From assembly GCA_002150995.1 (NCBI GenBank), contig MDHJ01000001.1, positions 868,001 through 932,000 on the forward strand: 64,000 nucleotides of DNA, written 5' to 3'. The translations under genes were made by a program, and so were the position numbers. Source of the DNA: Clavibacter michiganensis (GTDB lineage Bacteria > Actinomycetota > Actinomycetes > Actinomycetales > Microbacteriaceae). This document shows, piece after piece, positions 17,626-28,400 of the stretch. The notes under the pieces are model-generated. The model was not told the DNA's origin and searched no databases. It saw only the letters and a program-made list of their open reading frames with translations. Position 1 is the stretch's first letter. Every line of letters begins with the position of its first letter.

Positions 17626-20418
17626 CTACCTGCCCGAGAGCAGCCTCGATGCACCCGGTGTGTCGAGGAGCCCCGCGAGGGCGCGACGCGAGGGCGCGCC
17701 GAGCTTCGCGCGCGCCTGGTAGAGGTGCGACTCGACGGTGCGGACGGAGAGGAACAGCCGTCCGGCGATCTCCCGGTTGCTGAGGCCCTGCGCCGCGAGG
17801 ACGCCGATCTCGAGCTCCCGCCGCGTCAGCATGCTCACGTCGAGGGTGGGGGTCGTGGACGCCGTCGCGGCGGCCGGCGTGCCGCGGTCGATGCGGGCCT
17901 GGATCCGCGCGAGGGCCGCCCGCGCGGCGGCGAGGGCCGGTCCGGACTCCTCGCTCGCGAGCATGCGCAGCAGCTCCTCGCCGGCGGTGCGGGCCTCCTG
18001 GTGCAGGCCCGCCTCCTCGAGCGTGCGGAGCCCCTGCTCGACGAGTGCGGCGTCGCCCGTGCGGGATCCCTCCACGACCTCGGCCATCCCGTGCAGCGCG
18101 GGCACGTCCGTGCGGTCCCGCACCCGGCGGGCGCCGTCGAGGAGCCGCGGTTCGGTGGATCCGAGCATCCAGGCCCGGAACAGGATGCCGGCGCGCAGCG
18201 CGTACGCGTCCCCGCTCAGCTCGCCCAGGTCGAGGAGCAGGGCGGCGGCCTCGTCGGGTCGGCCGCGCGCGGCGATGATCTCCACCCGCACGCCCTCGGC
18301 GAGCAGCCGCTGGTACGGGTACCGCGGGTCGGCTCGGTGGGCGATGTCCGCGGCGATGCGCTCGGCCTCGTCGGTGCGGCCGCGCAATGCCAGCACGCGG
18401 GCGCGCTGCATGCCGATCCACAGCCGCCACGTGCCCGTGTCGGGGCCGATGAGCCGGTCGTCGGCGATGCTCAGCTCCGCCTCGGCACGGTCCAGCCGCC
18501 CGAGGTCGAGGGCGACGCCGCCCGTGATGGCCCCGAGGACGGGGATGAACCACTGCGCGTCCTGCGCGATCGCCGACTCCACCCACGTGTCGAGCTCCCG
18601 CTCGAGGTCGGGGAGGTCGAGGCGGCACAGGCGCCGGCTGAACGCGCTCGCCGAGAGCAGCTCGAGGCGCGCCTCCTCGAGCAGGATGTCGTCGTAGGTG
18701 CCGCGGCAGGCGGACCGGGTGGACACGAGCCGGAGGCCCGCGTCGATCTCCTCGCCGAGCTCCGCCCCGCGGCCGAGGTGGCCGAGCGCCAGGACGACCG
18801 CGCGCTGCGCGCGGATGCGGACGCGCGGGTTCGCGGCGAGCGCTGCGGCCGCCCGTCCGGCCGTCAGCGCCGCCTCCCACTCCATGGTGCCGAGCGCCAT
18901 GACCGCGCCGATGACCGTCGCCTGCGCACGCACGTCGTCGTCGTCGTGGGGGTCCTGGCCGTGGGCGAGTCCCTCCAGCACGCGGCGCATGCGCTCGGTG
19001 CCCGGGAGCGCGGCGCGGGTGGTGAGCACGCGCCACCGGAGCACCTCGACGCGCTCCGCCGGCGTGAGCCCCGTCTGGTCCAGCGCCTCGAGGAGGTCCA
19101 TGGCGCGTCCGGGGTTGCCGAGGACCACGAGCGCCCGGGCGGTCTCGCAAGCCGCGTACGCCGGCGATCCGCCGTCGGCGGCGATCTCCGCGAACGCGAG
19201 GGCGTCGTGGGTCATGCCCACGTCGTTCGCGAGCCGGGCCGCCACCAGGTGCACGGCGGCGAGGAGCGGGGCCCCGAAGCGCTCCACCGCCTCGCGCCGG
19301 CCGGACTCGGTGAGCGTGCGCGCGATCAGCAGGCTCTCCTTGGGGCTGAGCGGCACGCCGTTGGCCGCCTCCTGCATGAGCGCGCGGACGACGCGGCAGG
19401 TGAGCACGTCGACGGCGTCGGGATCGGTGCGGGCGAGGGCCGCCTCGGCCTCCAGCAGGTCGGCGCGGAGGATCATGTCGCCCTGTCCCTGGACCCGCGC
19501 GAGGCCGCGCGCGCCGAGCACCCGGAGCACGGTCTCGCCGAACAGGCGGGCGGCCCGCTGGTAGGGCACGCCGTCCAGCCGGGCCAGCAGGATGAGCGTG
19601 CTGCGCTCGTCGTCGCCGAGCATCGACACGCGCGACGACACCAGCTCGAGGATGCGGGCGCGCGGCGCGTGCGGGCTCGGGAACGCGTAGCCCGTGACGG
19701 TGCGGGCGCTGCCGTCGGCCTCCAGCGCCTCGAAGGTCAGCTCGCGGACGAGGAACGGGCGGCCGGCGCTGCGGCGCTGGATCTGCACCCGCGTGGCCTT
19801 GTCGAGCGCGACCGAGCCCGCGAGGGAGTCGACCATGGCGTCGACCTCGGACGTGTCGAGCGGGGCGAGGTCGAGGCGCTCGGCGTACCCGTTCCGCCAG
19901 AGCCCGAGGACCTCGGCGGCGGCCTGGGCGGTGCGCGCGGCGGCGTCCCCGCCGGCCTCGGCGTCGCGGCCGCGGGGGCGGCGGGCGTCGCTGCCCGTGT
20001 CGTCGACGGTGACGAGGAGGGTGCAGCGCTCGCGCGCGCGGGCGTCCACGAGCGCGGCGCGGAGGTCGGCGGGCATGAGGTGGGCGTCGTCGATCACGAC
20101 GACGGGGCGGGCGGCCGGAAGCGGACGCGGTGCGCGGATGCCGGGGACCTGGTCGATGACCCGGCGGAGGACCTCCGCGAGGTCGGGCGTGGACGCGTGG
20201 GCGCGGATCACGGTGAGGCCCGCCCGGGTGAGGGCGTCGGCGACGCGGCCGGCGACGTGGCTCCGACCCGACCCGACGCTGCCGGTGACGACGGCGCTGG
20301 TGCCCGCGACGAGCCAGCGCTCGAGGGTCTCCAGGTCGCGCGCGCGGCTGCCCCTACCGGCGGAGGTGCTGGCCGGTCGTGCGCTCGCCCGTGGGTAGGT
20401 GTGCGTCATCTGCTTCAT
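17626..20418 (-). CDS. Large LuxR-family ATPase transcriptional regulator
   Basis: A 930-residue LAL-like regulator. An N-terminal P-loop domain (about 25-200), a long TPR-like helical middle and a C-terminal LuxR HTH ([20 protein letters not shown]..., about 865-925) are in order. The Walker A motif reads GSVGSGRS with Arg52 in place of the catalytic Lys; Walker B VVVIDDAH is intact. The start MKQMTHTY is preceded by GGGGGT; a second ATG three codons later is possible. The targets are unknown. The gene stands alone, with tRNA-Ser downstream. Confidence 0.88.
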   Translation of the reverse strand: MKQMTHTYPRASARPASTSAGRGSRARDLETLERWLVAGTSAVVTGSVGSGRSHVAGRVADALTRAGLTVIRAHASTPDLAEVLRRVIDQVPGIRAPRPLPAARPVVVIDDAHLMPADLRAALVDARARERCTLLVTVDDTGSDARRPRGRDAEAGGDAAARTAQAAAEVLGLWRNGYAERLDLAPLDTSEVDAMVDSLAGSVALDKATRVQIQRRSAGRPFLVRELTFEALEADGSARTVTGYAFPSPHAPRARILELVSSRVSMLGDDERSTLILLARLDGVPYQRAARLFGETVLRVLGARGLARVQGQGDMILRADLLEAEAALARTDPDAVDVLTCRVVRALMQEAANGVPLSPKESLLIARTLTESGRREAVERFGAPLLAAVHLVAARLANDVGMTHDALAFAEIAADGGSPAYAACETARALVVLGNPGRAMDLLEALDQTGLTPAERVEVLRWRVLTTRAALPGTERMRRVLEGLAHGQDPHDDDDVRAQATVIGAVMALGTMEWEAALTAGRAAAALAANPRVRIRAQRAVVLALGHLGRGAELGEEIDAGLRLVSTRSACRGTYDDILLEEARLELLSASAFSRRLCRLDLPDLERELDTWVESAIAQDAQWFIPVLGAITGGVALDLGRLDRAEAELSIADDRLIGPDTGTWRLWIGMQRARVLALRGRTDEAERIAADIAHRADPRYPYQRLLAEGVRVEIIAARGRPDEAAALLLDLGELSGDAYALRAGILFRAWMLGSTEPRLLDGARRVRDRTDVPALHGMAEVVEGSRTGDAALVEQGLRTLEEAGLHQEARTAGEELLRMLASEESGPALAAARAALARIQARIDRGTPAAATASTTPTLDVSMLTRRELEIGVLAAQGLSNREIAGRLFLSVRTVESHLYQARAKLGAPSRRALAGLLDTPGASRLLSGR

Positions 20419-20747
20419 GTGACCCCCGTCGCGGAAGAGCGGTGGAACGCGCCGCATCCCCCGAGGCTGCGCGGACCCTGAGTTCCCATACTCGCCGGAA
20501 TACGGGGATCAGGCCAGGCGGACCGACGCTTACTGATCGGATGCGTCACGGAAATAAGTAGTCCGCACTGTGGGGGACATGGGATGCCGCTCCTAGCGTG
20601 TTCCACATGTCCGGGCATGGGGATGCTCCGGACGGTGCGCTCCGGCGCACTCGTGCGGCGACGCGCGGGCCGACGACGGCTTCGGGTGCCGTCGGGCCGG
20701 CGACGTCGACCGCGGCACGACCCGGGTGCCTCAGCAGCCCGGAAGCG
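20419..20747. other. Intergenic region without a gene, AT-richer patch
   Basis: No convincing ORF. An AT-richer island at about 20528-20562 holds TACTTATTT on the minus strand and TAAGTAGT on the plus strand, either of which could be a -10 element; the minus one would serve the LuxR-family gene. The remainder is GC-rich with no recognised motif. Confidence 0.4.
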
Positions 20748-20784
20748 GATGACGGCCCCCTCCGGGGAGGAGGGGACCGCCATC
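20748..20784 (-). terminator. Hairpin downstream of the NAD(P)-binding protein gene
   Basis: An imperfect 16-bp stem with GGAGGGG/CCCCTCC at its tip and a 5-nt loop, 31 nt past the stop of the minus-strand gene. No U tract. Confidence 0.6.
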
Positions 20785-20815
20785 CGGACGGGCGCTGGTG
20801 CGCCGGTCGCGACCG

Positions 20816-21469
20816 CTAGTAGCGGAGGCCCGCGATGGCCTCGGCGACGGGCTCCTCGCCCGAGATCGCCTCGAACTGCACGCGCACGCCCGTGCCGTCG
20901 ATGAGGGCGGTCGCCACGATCTCCGCGACGTCGGCGCGGGGGATGGTGCCCCGGCCCGTGGAGGTGCCGACCTGGATCAGGCCGGTGCCGGGGTCGTCGG
21001 TGAGGCCGCCGGGGCGGACGATGGTCCAGTCGAGGTCCCGCGCGCGGAGGTCGGCGTCCGCCTCCGACTTGGCGCGCTGGTAGATCTCGTAGGTGTCGTC
21101 GCTGTCGGGGTCGAACCCGTCGACCGCCATGGCCGAGATCATCACGTAGCGGCCGACCCCGGCACGCTCGGCGGCGTCGGCGAGGAGGATCGCGCCGTCC
21201 CGGTCGATGGTGAGCTTCCGCTCGGGGCCCGAGTCGGGCCCGCCGCCCGCGGCGAAGACCACGGCGTCGGCGCCCTGGAGCGCCTCCGCGACCGCCTCGA
21301 CGCCGCTCTCCTCCAGGTCGAGCACGAGGGCCTCCGCGCCGGCCTCGGCGAGGTCGGCGGAGTGGTCGGGGTTGCGGACGATGCCGACGGGCTGGTGGCC
21401 CGCGTCGGCGAGGCGTCGTTCGAGCAGGCGGGCGATCTGGCCGTGTCCTCCGGCGATGACTATGCGCAT
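20816..21469 (-). CDS. NAD(P)-binding SDR-like protein (NmrA/YwnB-type)
   Basis: A 217-residue atypical short-chain dehydrogenase. The Rossmann start MRIVIAGGHGQIARLLERRL has the GxxGxxG-type dinucleotide loop; an acidic DLEE follows strand 3. The YxxxK-like pair appears as YEIYQRAKSEAD, so a redox activity is possible but unproven. These proteins often act as NAD(P)H-sensing or flavin-reductase-like proteins. The ATG chosen gives the Met directly before the first strand; the longer frame upstream would run into the SRP RNA promoter region. Confidence 0.85.
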   Translation of the reverse strand: MRIVIAGGHGQIARLLERRLADAGHQPVGIVRNPDHSADLAEAGAEALVLDLEESGVEAVAEALQGADAVVFAAGGGPDSGPERKLTIDRDGAILLADAAERAGVGRYVMISAMAVDGFDPDSDDTYEIYQRAKSEADADLRARDLDWTIVRPGGLTDDPGTGLIQVGTSTGRGTIPRADVAEIVATALIDGTGVRVQFEAISGEEPVAEAIAGLRY

Positions 21470-21557
21470 GGGGTCCACGGTACGCGCGCTCCGTGACCGG
21501 CCGCTGGGCGCGGCAGGGACGACGGGCACGCTCGACCGGAGGGCCCGCCCGGTCGGG

Positions 21558-21563
21558 TACACT
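21558..21563 (+). promoter_or_regulatory. -10 box TACACT for the SRP RNA
   Basis: TACACT ends 7 nt before the first base of the folded SRP RNA, which sets the transcription start at about 21570. No strong -35 hexamer is visible. Confidence 0.65.
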
Positions 21564-21570
21564 CGGTGTC

Positions 21571-21658
21571 GGCTCCTCGCGTGGTGCCATCCAGGTGAAC
21601 TCCCCCAGGGCGGAGACGCAGCAAGGGCAGCCGGGCTCTGGCAGGTGCGCGAGGGGTC
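21571..21658 (+). ncRNA. ffs: Signal recognition particle RNA, small bacterial type
   Basis: The 5' end GGCTCCTCGCG pairs with the 3' end CGCGAGGGGTC, closing one long hairpin. The internal loops have the conserved SRP Alu-less domain IV signature: CAGGTGAAC on the 5' side, CCCAGGGCGGAGACGCAGCA at the apex and AAGGGCAG after it. It ends with CTTCTCCTTTTAA, the only clear T-rich terminator tract in the area. It partners Ffh for co-translational membrane targeting. Boundaries are uncertain by a few bases. Confidence 0.92.
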
Positions 21659-21751
21659 TTCTCCTTTTAATGCGTCTCAGCGCTCCGCGATGGATCGCGT
21701 CGCGGCCCGCGCGGCCCAGGATCCGTCCGGCCGCCGTGCAGGCGACGCCCA

Positions 21752-21757
21752 TAGGCT
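21752..21757 (+). promoter_or_regulatory. -10 box TAGGCT for leaderless pta
   Basis: TAGGCT ends 7 nt before the pta ATG. No Shine-Dalgarno sequence fits between them. Confidence 0.6.
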
Positions 21758-21764
21758 TGCGAGC

Positions 21765-23881
21765 ATGGCTCGGAGCATCTACATCACGTCCGCCGAAGGG
21801 CACTCGGGCAAGTCGACGGTCGCGCTGGGCGTGCTCGACACCCTCACCCACCAGATCCAGCGGGTGGGCGTGTTCCGGCCCATCGCCCGGTCCATCGTGG
21901 AGCGCGACTACGTGCTCGAGGCCCTGCTCTCGCACGACGGCGTCGACCTCGACTACGACGAGTGCGTGGGCGTCACCTACGACGACGTGCACGCGGACCC
22001 GAGGCCGCCCTCTCCCGCATCGTCGAGCGCTACAAAGCCGTCGAGGCGAAGTGCGACGCGGTCGTCATCGTCGGCAGCGACTACACCGACGTCGGCAGCC
22101 CCACCGAGCTGTCGTTCAACGCGCGGATCGCCGCGAACCTCGGCGCGCCCGTGCTGCTGGTGCTCACCGGGCGCCGCTCCGACGAGTCCGGCGGCCGCAG
22201 CCCCGACGAGATGCGCCAGATCGCCGACCTCGCCGTCCCGGAGCTCGTCACCGCGCACGCGGGACTCCTCGGGATCGTCGTCAACCGCGCCGACCCGGAC
22301 CAGCTCGACGCCATCACGTCCGCCATCCCCGCCGCGATCCCCGCCTCCCTCCAGGCGCGCACCCCGCACGTGCCCGTGTGGGCGATCCCGGAGGATGCCT
22401 TCCTCGTGGCCCCGACGGTCGCGGAGCTCCTCGACGCGGTCGACGGCACGCTGGTGAAGGGCGACGCGGCCCTCCTCAGCCGCGAGGCGCTCGGCGTCGT
22501 GGTGTCCGCCATGTCGATGGAGAACGTGCTCGCCCGCCTCACCGAGGGCGCGATCGTCGTCATCCCCGGCGACCGCAGCGAGGTGCTCCTCGGCGTCCTC
22601 ACCGCGCACGCCTCCGAGACCTTCCCCACGGTGGCGGGCATCGTCCTCAACGGCGGCTTCGCCCTGTCGCCCACCATCGAGACGCTCGTCTCGGGCCTCG
22701 ACCAGACCCTGCCGATCATCTCCACCGAGCTCGGCACCTACGAGACGGCCAAGCGCATCACGCAGACCCGCGGCCGGCTCTCGCCCGAGTCCGCCCGGAA
22801 GATGGACATCGCGCTCGCCGCGTTCGAGCAGCACGTGGACACCTCGCGCCTGCTCGAGCTCCTCGACGTCAGCCGCTCCGACGTGGTCACTCCGCTCATG
22901 TTCGAGTTCGGCCTCATCGAGCGCGCGCGGAAGGCGGGCAAGCGCATCGTGCTGCCCGAAGGCACCGACGACCGGGTCCTCCGCGCCGCGGGCACCATCC
23001 TCAGCCGCGGCATCGCCGACGTGACGATCCTCGGCGAGGAGATCGAGGTGCGCTCGCGGGCCATCGGGCTCGGCATCGACATCGGCCGCGCCACCGTCCT
23101 CAGCCCGTTCGACGCCGTCCTCCGCGAGCGCTTCGCCGAGGAGTACGTGCGCCTGCGCGCCCACAAGGGCATGGTGCTCGACATCGCGCGCGAGACCGTC
23201 ACCGACGTCTCCTACTTCGGCACGATGATGGTGCAGCTCGGCCTCGCCGACGGCATGGTCTCGGGTGCCGCGCACACCACCGCGCACACCATCCGCCCGG
23301 GCTTCGAGATCATCAAGACCACCGACGGCGTCTCGGTCGTCTCGAGCGTGTTCCTCATGGCGCTCGCCGACCGCGTCCTCGTCTACGGCGACTGCGCCGT
23401 GAACCCGGACCCGACGGCCGACCAGCTCGCCGACATCGCCATCTCCTCCGCCGCGACCGCCGCCCAGTTCGGCATCGAGCCGCGGATCGCGATGCTCTCC
23501 TACTCGACGGGGGAGTCCGGCGCCGGCGCCGACGTGGAGAAGGTCCGCCAGGCCACCGCCCGGGTGCGGGAGCTGCGTCCCGACCTCGCGGTCGAGGGGC
23601 CCATCCAGTACGACGCGGCGGCGGACGCGGCCGTCGCGGCCACGAAGATGCCCGACTCCCAGGTCGCCGGCCGGGCGACGGTGTTCATCTTCCCGGACCT
23701 CAACACGGGCAACAACACGTACAAGGCGGTGCAGCGGTCCGCCGGCGCCGTCGCGATCGGACCCGTGCTGCAGGGCCTCCGGAAGCCCATCAACGACCTG
23801 TCCCGCGGTGCGCTCGTGCAGGACATCGTCAACACCGTCGCCATCACCGCCATCCAGGCCGAGGGGATCGACGCGGGCTGA
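21765..23881 (+). CDS. pta: Phosphate acetyltransferase, frameshifted as given
   Basis: Converts acetyl-CoA and phosphate to acetyl phosphate. The N-terminal P-loop-like domain starts ARSIYITSAEGHSGKSTVAL, followed by a DRTGG domain and the catalytic PTA_PTB domain from about residue 390 (KRIVLPEGTDDRVLRAAGTI). The frame breaks near 21999: YDDVHADP continues in another frame as EAALSRIVERYKAVEAKCDA. One missing C (GACCCCGAG reduced to GACCCGAG) explains it; the corrected protein has 705 residues, normal for long-form Pta. Acetate kinase follows 69 nt downstream. The rest of the frame is clean. Confidence 0.92.
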
Positions 23882-23950
23882 GCGCCCGTCCGCCCCCGTC
23901 CCCGCTCGCCCCGTCCGCCCCGCATCCGCCGCCCCCGTCAGGAGAACACC

Positions 23951-25141
23951 GTGCCCGTCGTCCTCGTCGTCAACTCCGGTTCGTCGTCCTTCAAGTACCA
24001 GCTCATCGAGATGGGCACGGAGACCGTCCTCGCCTCGGGACTCGTCGAGCGCATCGGCGAGGACGCCGGATCCACCCGGCACCGGGCCGGCGGCGGCTCC
24101 TGGGAGCGCGAGCTGCCCATCGCCGACCACACGGCCGGGTTCCAGGCCATGCTCGACGCCTTCGCGGAGCACGGACCGTCGCTCGACGAGGAGCCGCCGG
24201 TCGCGGTCGGCCACCGGGTCGTGCACGGCGGGGACGTGTTCGTGGAGCCGACCGTGGTCACCGACCGGGTGAAGGCCGACATCGACGACCTCTCCGCGCT
24301 GGCACCGCTGCACAACCCGGGCGCGCTGCAGGGGATCGAGGCGGCGCAGACCGCCTTCCCCGACGTCCCGCACGTGGCCGTCTTCGACACCGCCTTCCAC
24401 CAGACCCTGCCGGCCGAGGCGTACACGTACGCGATCGACCGGGAGCTCGCGGCCGCGCACCGCATCCGCCGTTACGGGTTCCACGGCACGAGCCACAAGT
24501 ACGTCTCCGAGGCCGCCGCCCGGCTCCTGGGCACGCCGCTCGAGGAGACGCGGATCATCGTGCTGCACCTCGGGAACGGCGCCTCGGCGGCCGCCGTGCA
24601 GGGCGGCCGCTCCATCGACACCTCCATGGGCCTCACGCCGCTCGAGGGCCTCGTGATGGGGACCCGCTCCGGCGACCTCGACCCCGCGATCCTGTTCCAC
24701 CTCGCCCGGCACACCGACCTCGGCCTCGACGAGCTCGAGACCCTGCTCAACCGGAGGAGCGGGCTGCTCGGCCTCACGGGCCTCGGCGACATGCGCGACG
24801 TGCAGCGCGCCGCCGCGGACGGCGACGAGGCAGCGCAGACGGCCCTCGGCGTGTACCGGCACCGGATCCGCCACTACGTGGGCGCGTACGCGGCGCAGCT
24901 CGGCGGCGTCGACGCGGTCGTGTTCACGGCCGGCGTCGGCGAGAACAACCCGCTCGTCCGCCGCCGGTCGCTGGCCGGACTGGAGTTCATGGGCATCGCC
25001 ATCGACGACGACCGCAACGAGCTCATCTCCTCCGAGCCCCGGTACGTGAGCCCCGAGGGGTCGCCCGTCGCGGTGCTCGTGATCCCCACGGACGAGGAGC
25101 TGGAGATCGCCCGGCAGTCGCTCGCGGCGACGGCGGGCTGA
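23951..25141 (+). CDS. ackA: Acetate kinase
   Basis: A 396-residue ASKHA-fold kinase that turns acetyl phosphate and ADP into acetate and ATP. It opens VLVVNSGSSSFKYQL, the ASKHA phosphate-1 motif, and has HRVVHGG, the FHGTSHKYVS signature with the catalytic His, and the C-terminal FTAGVGENNP. The GTG start is 6 nt downstream of AGGAGA. It forms an operon with pta and would run overflow acetate production; acs at 58.7 kb runs the opposite way. Confidence 0.96.
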   Translation: MPVVLVVNSGSSSFKYQLIEMGTETVLASGLVERIGEDAGSTRHRAGGGSWERELPIADHTAGFQAMLDAFAEHGPSLDEEPPVAVGHRVVHGGDVFVEPTVVTDRVKADIDDLSALAPLHNPGALQGIEAAQTAFPDVPHVAVFDTAFHQTLPAEAYTYAIDRELAAAHRIRRYGFHGTSHKYVSEAAARLLGTPLEETRIIVLHLGNGASAAAVQGGRSIDTSMGLTPLEGLVMGTRSGDLDPAILFHLARHTDLGLDELETLLNRRSGLLGLTGLGDMRDVQRAAADGDEAAQTALGVYRHRIRHYVGAYAAQLGGVDAVVFTAGVGENNPLVRRRSLAGLEFMGIAIDDDRNELISSEPRYVSPEGSPVAVLVIPTDEELEIARQSLAATAG

Positions 25142-25182
25142 GCCGCAGCCGCTTTCCCCCACGCCGCGCCGGCGCGGCCTCC

Positions 25183-25214
25183 GAGGCCCGTGATCCACCC
25201 GGATCACGGGCCTC
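25183..25214 (+). terminator. Hairpin terminator after ackA
   Basis: A perfect 14-bp stem, GAGGCCCGTGATCC and its complement, with an ACCC loop, 41 nt past the ackA stop. No U tract. The rest of 25215-25445 has no gene; a near-direct repeat (CTGGCTCCACTA/CTGGTTCCACCA at about 25252-25275) lies there and may be part of the next gene's control region. Confidence 0.8.
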
Positions 25215-25445
25215 CGCCTCGTCCGCCGGACATCCCGGACCGGTAGCGCCACTGGCTCCACTACTGGTTCCACCACGCAGTACCCATCCCCGGCAGACCA
25301 GTGCCCCGCAGGGTTGTCGGCCGAGGAGCACGGATGACACGCTCATGGGGTCCGGGGGACTGGTGGGGGCCACCTCTCGGTGATGACGCACGGCCGCGCG
25401 CCCTTCGGGCGATGCCGGCCGGCCATGCAATCGAGGGGATCCAAC

Positions 25446-28400
25446 ATGGCACTACACATGCCCAGCCGCAGAAGCAGGCTGGCGACCGCGACGGCCTTCG
25501 GGCTGGCCGCGGCCATCGTCGCGTTCGGGGGCACCGTGCCCGCGAACGCCGCGGTGGGCGACACGGCGGAGGCGGAAGGCCGTCTCCTCACCTTCTCCGG
25601 TGCTCCAGACTTGACGGCGCTCGCCGAGCTGTCGGGCGCGTACACCGGATTCGCGCCCGGTGAGACGCCGGATCCACAGAGGGAGTCGGCTCCGATCGAC
25701 GCGACGGTCCTGAGCGGGCTGCTGCAGGCACAGCTGGCCGCCGACCTCGATCTCGGCGACATCCTCACCCTGAACCAGGCGGTCGCCGGCGGCGCCGTCG
25801 ACCAGTTCGCCTCCAGCGGCTCGGCCGGAGCCATCGGCTCCGCTGGTGCCCTCACCGACACCGGCGCGATCGCCCTGAACGACGGCACGGGGAACGAGTT
25901 CACGCTCGACCTCGCACCGCTCCTGGCGGATGCGGGCGCGAGCGGGGCCATCTCCGACCTGTCCCTCCAGCTCGGCGCCGTTTCGGCCACCGCCACCGAC
26001 CCCGGCGTCGGTCCGGTCACCTCCGACTACCGGATCGCATCCGCGAACGCGGACATCACGAGTCCGCTCGTGGGTGACATCGTCACCGGCGTCAACGGCG
26101 CGGTGACCGCCCTCGCACCCGACATCAACTCGCAGATCGCGCTCGGCGCCGACGTGGACGGCCTCCTCACCGGCATCCTCGACGGACTCATCACCGGAGT
26201 CGTGTCGGTCGGCACCCCCACCGGCGACATCCGCCTCTCGGTCAACACCACTCAGGCGGTCGATGCGGTCCTCGCTCAGCCCCTGACCAGCGGCGGCGTC
26301 ACGATCGATCTCGACGCCGGTACGGTCTCGGTCGACATCGACGAGCTCATCGCGCTCAACGACCTGCCCGCGAACACGCAGATCCTCGATGCGGACCTCA
26401 TCGCGGGACTGGTGCAGGAGATCCTGACGGACGTCCTGCCCGCCGCGGTCCTGGAGGCCGTCCTCGACTCCACCCGGGTCGTGGTCAACGTCGACGCCGC
26501 GGTGTCCCTCCTCCCGGTCCTCGGCGGCGGCATCCCGCTCGGGACGGTGTCCATCGACATCGACACCACGCTCGCCAACCTGCTCAACCCCACGGGGCCG
26601 GGCAACTCCGCTCCGCAACTCATCATCGGCACCACCGTCGCCGGGCTGAACGTCGGCGCGCTGCTCCAGCCTCTCGTCAATGGGCTGCTTCCCTCCATCC
26701 GCACGTCCATCGGCGACGTCCTCACGCTCTCCGACGTCACCGCTCTCACCACTCCGTTGATCGGATCCCTGGATCCCGTGTTCGACGTGCTCGGAGACGT
26801 CGTGCAGCTGACCGCCAACGTGCAGGACGCCTCGGGGTTCATCGACCCCGCGGGCGACGCACCCGGCACGGGGACCTTCACGGTCACCGCTCTGCGCGTC
26901 TCCCTGCTCCCGGTCCTCGACGGACCCGTCATCGACCTCGCCTCCGCGACCGTGCGGAGCGAGGCGGTGGTCGCCCCTGTCGACCCCGTGGTCATCGCGA
27001 CGCCGACCGAGGGACAGGTAGTCCTGCTGCCGAACGGCACCACCACCACGGTGGTACCGATCACCGGGTCGGCCGACCCGGACGGTGCGGTGACGCTCAC
27101 CATCGGCGATGCGACCGTCGGACCGGTCGACGTCGCGGACGACGGCACGTTCACCCTCACGCCCCCGGGTCTTCCCGCAGGCACGTACACGGCGACGGTC
27201 GCGCAGACCGTCGGCGGTGTCGCGGCGGGCTCGGATACGGTGACCTTCACCGTCGGCGCCGGCGTGACGATCGCGTCTCCGACTCCCGACCAGGACTTCC
27301 CGCTCGCGGTGGACGCCACCACCCGGACGGTGCCGGTCTCCGGTGCCGCGGACGTGCAGGGCGTGGTGACCGTCACGGTCACCGGCCAGACGCCCGTGGT
27401 CCAGACGGTGGGCGCTGACGGCGCATACACGGTCGACTTCACCGGGCTCGCGGCGGGTTCCTACACCGCCACGGTGGTCCAGACGATCAACGGCCAGGCC
27501 GCGGGCACGGCGACCGTGGACTTCACGGTCACCGCCGCGGACGGGGTCACGCCGGTCGTGATCGCCGCGCCGGCGGAGGGCGCCGTGGCGCTCCTCCCCA
27601 CCGGTGGCACGACCCGCACGGTGCCGGTGACCGGCACCGCCGATCCGGACGCCACGGTGGTCCTCACCGTGGGTGACTACACGAGCCCCGCGGTCGCGGC
27701 CACCGGCGGCGACTTCACGTTGACCACACCGGCTCTGCCCGCGGGCACCTACACGGCGACGGTCACCCAGACCATCGACGGTGAGGACGCCGGCTCGGAC
27801 ACCGTGACCTTCACCATCGCCGCCCCGGTGACGATCACGTCCCCGACCCCGGCGCAGGTCTTCCCGATCGCGACCGGTGCGACGGCGACCACCGTCCCCA
27901 TCGCCGGCGCAGCCGACGTGCAGGGGATCGTGACGGTCTTCGTCACCGGCCAGGAGTCGGTGACGCAGACGGTCGGATCCGACGGCGTCTACGACGTGTC
28001 CTTCGCCGACCTCCCCGCGGGCAGCTACGTGGCGACCGTCAACCAGACGGTGCTCGGGCAGCCGGCAGGGTCCGCGACGGTGACCTTCACGGTCGCTCCG
28101 CCTGTCGCGGTGGACCCGGTGGTCATCGAGTCCCCGGCCGAGGGCGACCTCGTCCTGCTCCCCGACGGCGCGACCACGGTCGTGATTCCCGTCACCGGAA
28201 CGGCCGATGACGCGGCGACGGTCACGGTGACCGTCGACGGCGTGACCTCGGCCCCGGTCGACGTGCCCGCGGGTGGCGCCTTCTCGGTCGACACCCAGGG
28301 CCTGGCCCCGGGCACGTACACGGCGACGGTCACGCAGACCATCGACGGCGCTGCGGCCGGTTCGGCGACGGTGACGTTCACCGTCGGCGCGGGTGTGACC

